A stretch of 14,702 nt of DNA from the NCBI GenBank assembly GCA_036309765.1, contig JAXJTE010000009.1, positions 1-14,702 on the forward strand, in the 5' to 3' direction. The notes below the pieces were generated by a model that made no database searches, was not told the origin of the DNA, and saw only the letters and a program-made list of their open reading frames with translations. The DNA comes from Caryophanon sp036309765 (GTDB lineage Bacteria; Bacillota; Bacilli; Bacillales_A; Planococcaceae). Of the stretch, positions 7,545 to 12,945 are shown one piece after another (the stretch's first letter is position 1; every line of letters starts with the position of its first letter). The position numbers were made by a program, and so were the translations under genes.

Positions 7545-8510
7545 ATGAAGCGCTTTTCCATTGGATACCGTACGTTGAAAACGGCGGTCGGTGTTGCACT
7601 CGCAGTTGCAATTGGATATTACTTTCAGCTTGATTTTTATGGCTCCGCAGCGATTTTAACGATTCTTTGTATTCAAACGACGAAGAAAAAATCATTGCAT
7701 GCCGTTTATACACGTGTTGTAGCGTCACTTGTCGTGTTGCTACTTGCTTACATATTGTTTGAATGGATTAGTTACAACGCATTGATGCTAGGTATACTGA
7801 TTTTATTATTAGTACCAATTTTAGTAATGCTAAAGGTGGCAGCGGGCTTTGTATCGAGTGCCGTTATTTTAATGCACATTTATACCGTTCAGCATTTTAC
7901 GTTCGATTTATTGCTAAATGAGCTTGCGATTATGGCGATTGGATACGGCGTTGCATTAGCCGTCAACATGAACATGCCAGACAATACGCGCAAAATGGAG
8001 CAATATCGACAGCAAATTGAGAACGATTACCGTGTTATATTTTCAGAAATTGTCAAATATTTACGCAATGGTGACGCTTTGTGGGACGGTCGAGAGCTCA
8101 TTCATGCAGCGGAGACCGTGAACAAAGCAAAAGCACTTGCTTATTTGGAAGTTGAGAACCATTTAACACGAAAAGAAAACTTATATTATACGTATTTTGA
8201 TATGCGAGAAAGACAATTAGAAATTATTGAGCGCGTATTACCAAAAGTGACGACGCTGCCAGTCATTGTTGAACAAAGCGAGATTGTAGCAGATTTTATA
8301 CAAGACTTAGGTGAGCACGTGCATTCAGGCAATACGGCAAGCACATACCGCGAGAAATTGGACGTGGTGCGAGAGGAATTTGCGAAAATGCCACTGCCAA
8401 AAGACCATGAAACGTTTCAGGCGATGGCGGGCTTATATGCATTCATTGAGGAAATGGATGAATATTTAGCGATTAAGCAAAACTTTAAAGGATTGGACAT
8501 AAAAAAATAG
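7545..8510 (+). CDS. Aromatic acid exporter family membrane protein (YqjA-like, DUF939)
   Basis: A 321-residue protein. The N-terminal half is strongly hydrophobic with about five or six membrane segments (roughly 12-27, 32-45, 57-72, 79-96, 99-115, 121-140); the remainder (150-321) is a charged, helical cytoplasmic domain like the aromatic acid exporter C-terminal domain of Bacillus YqjA. It starts MKRFSIGYRTLKTAVGVALA, typical of the family. AAAGGAG sits six bases before the ATG. The family name comes from similarity to aromatic carboxylate efflux pumps; the substrate is not established and I do not assign one. Its last lysine codons and stop overlap the A/T tract of the opposing small gene's terminator, and no independent plus-strand terminator is visible. 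Confidence 0.82.
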   Translation: MKRFSIGYRTLKTAVGVALAVAIGYYFQLDFYGSAAILTILCIQTTKKKSLHAVYTRVVASLVVLLLAYILFEWISYNALMLGILILLLVPILVMLKVAAGFVSSAVILMHIYTVQHFTFDLLLNELAIMAIGYGVALAVNMNMPDNTRKMEQYRQQIENDYRVIFSEIVKYLRNGDALWDGRELIHAAETVNKAKALAYLEVENHLTRKENLYYTYFDMRERQLEIIERVLPKVTTLPVIVEQSEIVADFIQDLGEHVHSGNTASTYREKLDVVREEFAKMPLPKDHETFQAMAGLYAFIEEMDEYLAIKQNFKGLDIKK

Positions 8511-8530
8511 CCGTTGAATTGCTCAACGAC
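8501..8530 (-). terminator. Terminator of the small minus-strand gene, overlapping the end of the exporter gene
   Basis: Read on the minus strand: CGTTGA (8528-8523), a five-base loop, TCAACG (8517-8512), with three further pairs beyond one mismatch, then CTA and seven T. The T-tract is the complement of the AAA AAA codons closing the exporter gene. On the plus strand the hairpin is followed only by TACTTTC, so it would terminate poorly in that direction. Confidence 0.7.
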
Positions 8531-8538
8531 TACTTTCA

Positions 8539-8640
8539 TTAGCCACCCATAACGGCCATTGCACCCATTGCAACAGTGGACACTAACATAATGATGACCA
8601 TTGCGTAAATTACAATCTTTTGGAATTTCTTATTGCTCAT
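8539..8640 (-). CDS. prli42: 33-residue membrane miniprotein resembling stressosome-associated Prli42
   Basis: ATG at 8640-8638, TAA at 8541-8539. The protein begins MSNKKFQKIVIYAMVIIM, continues with a small/hydrophobic stretch (LVSTVAMGAMAVM) and ends in GG: a short basic cytoplasmic tail followed by one membrane helix. This matches the length, N-terminal lysine pattern and hydrophobic profile of Prli42, the miniprotein reported to anchor the stressosome at the membrane in Listeria and conserved in Firmicutes. Support for translation: AAGGAG eight bases upstream, a good promoter (8671-8698) and a dedicated terminator. It is the only minus-strand gene in the left 12 kb. Similarity is from memory of the family; a generic small membrane protein is the alternative. 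Confidence 0.78.
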   Translation of the reverse strand: MSNKKFQKIVIYAMVIIMLVSTVAMGAMAVMGG

Positions 8641-8670
8641 TTTAATCGCTCCTTCATATACGTTATCAAT

Positions 8671-8698
8671 AGTGTATCAAATTTTGTGAAATTCTCAA
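8671..8698 (-). promoter_or_regulatory. Probable sigma-A promoter of the Prli42-like gene
   Basis: On the minus strand: TTGAGA -35 (8698-8693), a 16-base spacer and TACACT -10 (8676-8671), preceded by TGA as an extended -10. Transcription would start about 25 bases before the gene's ATG. The spacer overlaps the CodY-like box at 8680-8694. I could not find an equally clear plus-strand promoter for the epimerase gene in the same gap. Confidence 0.5.
8680..8694. promoter_or_regulatory. CodY-box-like sequence
   Basis: AATTTTGTGAAATTC matches 12 of 15 positions of the established CodY motif AATTTTCWGAAAATT; the mismatches are at positions 7, 13 and 15. It lies between the divergent Prli42-like and epimerase genes and overlaps the spacer and -35 of the minus-strand promoter. 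In AT-rich DNA such matches also arise by chance, so this is suggestive only. Confidence 0.35.
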
Positions 8699-8735
8699 CA
8701 ATTAAAAACGCAAAACGTAAAGGGAGTTGTGCAAC

Positions 8736-9149
8736 GTGGAACGAGTAGACCACATCGGTATTGCAGTCAAAAACTTAGACGAGCAAATTAAATATTACAC
8801 TGAAATTTTAGGCTTAAAGCTATTAAAAGTAGAAGAAGTACCTTCACAACAAGTGCGCGTAGCCTTTTTAGATGCAGGCAACGTCAAGCTTGAGCTATTA
8901 GAGCCAATGAGCGAAGCAAGTGCGATTCATAAGCACATCGAAAAACGCGGCGAAGGGATTCAACACGTAGCATTTGGTGTAACGGGTATTCGCGAGCGCA
9001 TGGCTGAGCTAAAAGAAAAAGGTGTACGCCTTTTATCTGATGAGCCAGGACCTGGTGCAGGCGGCGCTGAAGTAGCCTTTTTACATCCGAAAGATTCTTT
9101 TGGTGTACTTTATGAATTATGTGATAAAAGCAAAAAAGGAGATCATTAA
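8736..9149 (+). CDS. mce: Methylmalonyl-CoA epimerase
   Basis: A 137-residue VOC-fold enzyme that interconverts (S)- and (R)-methylmalonyl-CoA, linking carboxylation of propionyl-CoA to the mutase. Candidate metal ligands fit the family: H6 (VDHIGIAVKN), E53 (KLELLEP), H77 (IQHVAFGV) and E127 (LYELCD); the GPGAGGAEVAFLHPKD stretch is diagnostic of the epimerase. The start chosen is GTG 8736 because AAAGGGAG (8719-8726) is nine bases upstream; TTG 8727 touches that site directly and would add three residues absent from the family's usual start. Two bases separate its stop from the carboxyltransferase ATG, so the two form an operon. The protein corresponds to B. subtilis YqjC. Confidence 0.94.
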   Translation: MERVDHIGIAVKNLDEQIKYYTEILGLKLLKVEEVPSQQVRVAFLDAGNVKLELLEPMSEASAIHKHIEKRGEGIQHVAFGVTGIRERMAELKEKGVRLLSDEPGPGAGGAEVAFLHPKDSFGVLYELCDKSKKGDH

Positions 9150-9151
9150 TC

Positions 9152-10711
9152 ATGACAACAACTTTAGATATGTTTGATAAAATCAACGAACTTTATGACC
9201 GTAAGCAAGTAATCGAGCTTGGCGGTGGTCAAGGACGTATTGAAAAACAACACGAAAAAGGTAAAATGACAGCACGTGAGCGTATCGAGATGTTATTAGA
9301 CGATGGCACGTTCGTTGAAATTAACCCATTTATCACACACCGTACAGTTGATTTCGGTATGGAAAAATTAGAAGGACCTGGCGATGGCGTTGTTACTGGT
9401 TTCGGTAAAATTAACGGCCGTAACGTATACTTATTCGCACAAGACTTCACAGTATTTGGCGGCGCACTTGGTGAAATGCACGCGAAAAAAATCGCAGCAG
9501 TAATGGATTTAGCAGCGAAAAACGGTACGCCATTTATCGGCATTAACGATTCAGGCGGCGCGCGTATTCAAGAAGGTGTATTATCACTTGACGGATACGG
9601 TCACATCTTCTACCGTAACTCAATTTACTCTGGTGTAATTCCACAAATTTCAGTAATTATGGGACCATGTGCTGGTGGTGCGGTTTACTCTCCAGCAATC
9701 ACAGACTTCATCTTAATGGTTGATAAAACGTCTCAAATGTTCATTACTGGACCAAAAGTAATCGAAACTGTAACAGGTGAGAAAATTTCAGCTGAAGGTT
9801 TAGGTGGATCAAAAGTACACAACACGATTTCTGGTAACGCTCACTTCCGCGCAGCAAACGAAGAAGAAGCAATTAAACAAATCCAGCAATTACTTTCTTA
9901 CTTACCACAAAACAACAAAGAGAAAGCACCGAAGCAACCACGTCCAGAAGGCGATGACTACCGTTCAGAGCTTGTTGACGTTGTACCAATCGATGCATCT
10001 CGTCCATACGACGTGCGTAAAGTAGTTGAGCAAGTAGTTGACGCTGATTCTTGGATGGAAGTACAATCTGAATTCGCTCGTAACATCGTTGTAGGTTTCG
10101 GCCGCATCGCTGGTGAGTCAGTAGGTTTAGTATGTAACCAACCAAAAGTATTAGCTGGTGGTTTAGACATCGATTCTTCAGATAAATTAGCTCGTTTCGT
10201 ACGTACTTGTGACGCATTCAACGTACCAGTTATCACGTTTGAAGACGTATCTGGCTTCTTCCCAGGTGTAAAACAAGAGCATGGTGGGATCATCCGTCAC
10301 GGCGCGAAAATCCTTTACGCTTACTCAGAAGCAACTGTACCAAAAATTACAGTTATCACACGTAAAGCTTACGGCGGCGCTTACGTAGCACTTAACTCTA
10401 AATCAATCGGTGCTGACTTAGTATTCGCTTGGCCAAACGCAGAAATCGCAGTAATGGGTGCAGCTGGTGCAGCAAACATTATCCACGCTGGTGAAATTGC
10501 GAAATCTGCTGATCCAGAAGCAACACGTGCAGCGAAGATTGAAGAGTACAAAGAGAAGTTCGCTAACCCTTACGTAGCAGCATCTCGCGGTATGGTAGAT
10601 GACGTAATCGACCCACGTGAAACTCGTATTAAATTAATTCAAGCATTAGATATGCTTTCGACAAAACACGAAGACCGTCCGTACAAAAAGCACGGCAACA
10701 TTCCACTATAA
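9152..10711 (+). CDS. mmdA: Acyl-CoA carboxylase beta subunit (propionyl-CoA carboxylase / MmdA-type carboxyltransferase)
   Basis: A 519-residue biotin-dependent carboxyltransferase with two crotonase-like halves. The N half has GGARIQEG (about 135-142) and GPCAGGAVYSPA (about 171-182); the C half has AYGGAYVALNSKSIGADLVFAWP from about 406 and AVMGAAGAANI. These are the oxyanion-hole and acyl-CoA/biotin-binding segments of PccB/MmdA proteins. Next to the epimerase, the likely reaction is carboxylation of propionyl-CoA to (S)-methylmalonyl-CoA in the cytoplasm. No biotin carboxylase or biotin carrier gene is in the window, so the partner must be elsewhere; the sodium-pump decarboxylase role of MmdA proteins would need membrane subunits that are also absent. 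A ribosome-binding site (AAAAGGAG) overlaps the end of mce. Codon use is as biased as in mutB. It corresponds to B. subtilis YqjD. Confidence 0.92.
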   Translation: MTTTLDMFDKINELYDRKQVIELGGGQGRIEKQHEKGKMTARERIEMLLDDGTFVEINPFITHRTVDFGMEKLEGPGDGVVTGFGKINGRNVYLFAQDFTVFGGALGEMHAKKIAAVMDLAAKNGTPFIGINDSGGARIQEGVLSLDGYGHIFYRNSIYSGVIPQISVIMGPCAGGAVYSPAITDFILMVDKTSQMFITGPKVIETVTGEKISAEGLGGSKVHNTISGNAHFRAANEEEAIKQIQQLLSYLPQNNKEKAPKQPRPEGDDYRSELVDVVPIDASRPYDVRKVVEQVVDADSWMEVQSEFARNIVVGFGRIAGESVGLVCNQPKVLAGGLDIDSSDKLARFVRTCDAFNVPVITFEDVSGFFPGVKQEHGGIIRHGAKILYAYSEATVPKITVITRKAYGGAYVALNSKSIGADLVFAWPNAEIAVMGAAGAANIIHAGEIAKSADPEATRAAKIEEYKEKFANPYVAASRGMVDDVIDPRETRIKLIQALDMLSTKHEDRPYKKHGNIPL

Positions 10712-10721
10712 GATTTTGTTC

Positions 10722-10764
10722 AGACTATGCAGATGTCAAATTCGACGTTTGCATAGTCTTTTTT
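10722..10764 (+). terminator. Strong terminator after the carboxyltransferase gene
   Basis: A stem of up to 16 bp: AGACTATGCAGATGTC (10722-10737) against GACGTTTGCATAGTCT (10744-10759), perfect in the outer ten pairs with two G-U wobbles further in, a six-base loop, and a run of T to 10764. It lies ten bases after the stop and ends the mce-mmdA unit, showing that no partner carboxylase subunit is co-transcribed downstream. Confidence 0.93.
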
Positions 10765-10785
10765 GTGTCGTAATATTCAGAATCA

Positions 10786-10794
10786 TGTCATAAT
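10786..10794 (+). promoter_or_regulatory. Possible extended -10 element for the VOC gene
   Basis: TGTCATAAT is an extended -10 (TG-n-CATAAT) 33 bases before the VOC gene start and just after the preceding terminator, where a new promoter is needed. No good -35 is seen at the right distance. Confidence 0.35.
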
Positions 10795-10827
10795 AAAGAC
10801 AGCAATTATTTATAGCGAGGTGAAAGT

Positions 10828-11568
10828 ATGTATAACTTTTTTGTTGATCATATTGTTCATTATGTCAAAAACCCAAAGGAAGCAAAGCAGTTCATGGCGC
10901 ATCAAAACTTCCATGTTGTTGAAGGTGGGCATCATAAGCAGTGGGGAACGTATAACACGCTTTGCTATTTCGGTTTAACGTATTTAGAATTTATCGGTGT
11001 ATATGACGAGGCGATTGCTGCAAAGGCCGCGAATGTACCGTATAGCTTGATGGCGCATTTTGCGAGTAATAATTATGCGGAGGGGCACATTACGATGGCG
11101 CTGCGCACGACGCAAATTGATGATGTGAAAACGCATTTAGAAAATAACGGCTTTGAGACGTACGGACCGAATGAATATATGCGTCATCGTCCAGACGGCA
11201 GCATATTAAAATGGAAGCTACTATATGCTGGGAAGCCTGATGACAAAGTGCGCTTTCCGTTTTTCATTCAGTGGGACGAGCCAGACGATGTGCGTTTAAA
11301 AACGTTAAGAGATACAGGTGGTTTCTCGAATGAAAACGGTGAATTGACGAAAGTATTTTATGCGGTCGATCAGGCGTATGAAACGGCCATTGCGTGGCAG
11401 CAAATAATCGGGGGTACAGTGCGCGACACGACGCTTCATTTAAACGGCGTAGCGATTGAGTTTAAGGAACGAGAGGACTGCAGCCCGGGTCCGATCGGTG
11501 TCGAGATTGAAAGCTTGCAGTCACCAAAGCAGTTTACGATGAACTTTGGCTTTTACCGCACGACGTAA
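10828..11568 (+). CDS. VOC family protein, glyoxalase-like domain
   Basis: A 246-residue protein whose start (FFVDHIVHYVKNPKEAKQFM) and later GGHHKQWGTYNTLCYFGLTYLEFIG are typical of the glyoxalase-like VOC family found in many Bacillales (Pfam glyoxalase_3 type). A second, weaker VOC-like half follows from about residue 135 (FFIQWDEP ... TKVFYAVDQAYETAIAWQQIIGG ... GVAIEFKE). Conserved histidines near the N terminus could bind metal, but I cannot assign a reaction or substrate. GAGGTGA lies four bases before the ATG. It follows a terminator, so it is probably transcribed independently of mce-mmdA despite sharing the VOC fold with the epimerase. The GNAT gene starts 60 bases downstream. Confidence 0.8.
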   Translation: MYNFFVDHIVHYVKNPKEAKQFMAHQNFHVVEGGHHKQWGTYNTLCYFGLTYLEFIGVYDEAIAAKAANVPYSLMAHFASNNYAEGHITMALRTTQIDDVKTHLENNGFETYGPNEYMRHRPDGSILKWKLLYAGKPDDKVRFPFFIQWDEPDDVRLKTLRDTGGFSNENGELTKVFYAVDQAYETAIAWQQIIGGTVRDTTLHLNGVAIEFKEREDCSPGPIGVEIESLQSPKQFTMNFGFYRTT

Positions 11569-11628
11569 ATACGTTTTGAATCGGCGAAAAGGTGGGTACA
11601 AACTAGCACAGTGAAAGGATGTGGTACG

Positions 11629-12153
11629 ATGCGATTAGTAAAGCCAACACCACAATATGAGCATAGTTATCGCGGCTTTTATGACGAGTGGCAGCAATCA
11701 GGGGAGCCGTTCGTGCCGTATATTATTGGCAATCGTCCAGAGCCATTTCAAACGATGCTCTCGATTTTACACAATTATGAGCATGGGGTTGGCGTGAAGC
11801 CGAATTGGATGAAAAGCTCAACGTATTGGTTGCTAGACGAGGACGAGTTCATCGGTGTTGTGACAATTCGCCGTGAGCTAAACGACGATTTATATAATGA
11901 CGGTGGGCATATTGTATACGGCATTCGTCCATCGAAGCGTCAACAAGGCTATGCGACAGAAATTTTGCGCCTTGCGTTACGTGAAGCACTTGCGATGGGG
12001 ATGATGCGCGTATTACTGACGTGTGAAGCGAGTAATATCGGCTCGCGTAAGACGATCGAGGCAAACGGTGGCATTCCGATTGAAGATTATATGACAGAAG
12101 ATGGACGTGTTATTAAGCGCTACTGGATTCATTTAGTCGATGATGCAGCATAA
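11629..12153 (+). CDS. GNAT family N-acetyltransferase
   Basis: A 174-residue protein. Motif A is HIVYGIRPSKRQQGYATEIL (about 94-113), with the Q-Q-G-Y-A acetyl-CoA pyrophosphate loop at 105-109; motif B is about 129-148 (LLTCEASNIGSRKTIEANGG). The overall layout resembles uncharacterised Bacillales acetyltransferases; substrate unknown. Start: ATG 11629 is chosen because AAAGGA (11614-11619) is nine bases upstream; GTG 11611 would add six residues but has no ribosome-binding site. A weak promoter-like pair, TTGAAT (11576) and TACAAA (11597), lies between it and the VOC gene, so it may be transcribed alone or with that gene. The stop codon overlaps the bidirectional terminator. Confidence 0.88.
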   Translation: MRLVKPTPQYEHSYRGFYDEWQQSGEPFVPYIIGNRPEPFQTMLSILHNYEHGVGVKPNWMKSSTYWLLDEDEFIGVVTIRRELNDDLYNDGGHIVYGIRPSKRQQGYATEILRLALREALAMGMMRVLLTCEASNIGSRKTIEANGGIPIEDYMTEDGRVIKRYWIHLVDDAA

Positions 12154-12194
12154 AATAAGCCCATTCGAACAGTTGCTTCGAATGGGCTTATTTT
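12152..12194. terminator. Perfect bidirectional terminator between convergent genes
   Basis: An 18-bp perfect inverted repeat, AAAATAAGCCCATTCGAA (12152-12169) and its complement (12177-12194), with a seven-base loop CAGTTGC. The A-run on one side and T-run on the other make it work in both directions. It overlaps the stop codons of the GNAT gene and of the minus-strand gene, leaving essentially no spare DNA between them. Confidence 0.95.
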
Positions 12195-12945
12195 ATGTTA
12201 AAAGCGTATTGCGCCAAACCGTAATGGCATGCTCGCGGTAATGAGTTTCGAGCACATCATCGTAGCGATTGAGTAGCGTGTTCCATACACGCGCAGAAAA
12301 TGCATCATCGTGCTTGTTGTATAACACAAATGCGATGCATGGTACTTCGATGATTTCAGTGACACATGCTTCTTTAATCGATGTGACGTATGTTTTCATG
12401 TCAGCGTTCGTGTCGTGTTGTTGTTGTAATAATGGCAGTAATACGTCGTGCTGCACAATCGGCTCCGTAATGCTCGGCTCATCGATGTATTCATACGGCT
12501 CAGGCAGTTCCATATCAAGCAGTGCATCAGCGTTTTCTGTAAAGTATGCATCGTGCAGTGCGCTGTATAAAACAGATTGCGTTTGCTCGCCTAATGCGTC
12601 CTCTAGTACACCGTCTGCGAGCTGTCGCTGTCCGCGCGGCGTTAACGTATAGACGCCGTTTTCCTCGCGTGTCACAAGTTCGTTACGCAGCAGTGTTTCT
12701 GTTAAATCGGCGACGAATAAATGCTCAACAGCGAGTAGCTCACTTATTTGCTCAAGTGCTGTCACGTGCAGCTCATGAAATGCCATGAGCAGCATTTTCA
12801 TTAAAATATCCATCGACAGGCGTTGTACAGGTGCATATGTGAGTGAGATGTGCTGCATCGGAATCGTAAACGTCGTTGTCGAAACGAGCTTTGCATCTTT
12901 CGTGCGTATTACTTCGTTTTTCAGTCGCTTCATTAGCTGATCCAA
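12193..12945 (-). CDS. Hypothetical protein with winged-helix-like N-terminal half, coupled to the helicase gene
   Basis: A 250-residue protein I do not recognise. Residues about 40-112 read like a winged helix: a helix-rich stretch (MDILMKMLLMAFHEL), then VTALEQISELLAVEHLFVADLTETLLRNELV and a wing ENGVYTLTPRGQRQLADG. The C-terminal half has an acidic segment (DALLDMELPEPYEYIDEPS) and a mixed alpha/beta region. The start is TTG 12945: GGAGGTC lies seven bases upstream, whereas ATG 12933 would be 19 bases from it. The TTG directly follows the helicase TAG stop with no gap, so the two genes are translationally coupled and probably act together. It could bind DNA or regulate the helicase; no function is assigned. 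Confidence 0.72.
   Translation of the reverse strand: MDQLMKRLKNEVIRTKDAKLVSTTTFTIPMQHISLTYAPVQRLSMDILMKMLLMAFHELHVTALEQISELLAVEHLFVADLTETLLRNELVTREENGVYTLTPRGQRQLADGVLEDALGEQTQSVLYSALHDAYFTENADALLDMELPEPYEYIDEPSITEPIVQHDVLLPLLQQQHDTNADMKTYVTSIKEACVTEIIEVPCIAFVLYNKHDDAFSARVWNTLLNRYDDVLETHYREHAITVWRNTLLT

Noticed and set aside
8684..8710. Plus-strand promoter for mce built from TTGTGA and the AATTAAAA stretch
   Set aside because: The spacing between the hexamers is about 12 bases and the -10 match is poor, so I did not call it.
10763..10978. 71-codon frame overlapping the terminator and the start of the VOC gene
   Set aside because: It begins inside a terminator T-tract and runs out of frame through the VOC coding region without its own ribosome-binding site.
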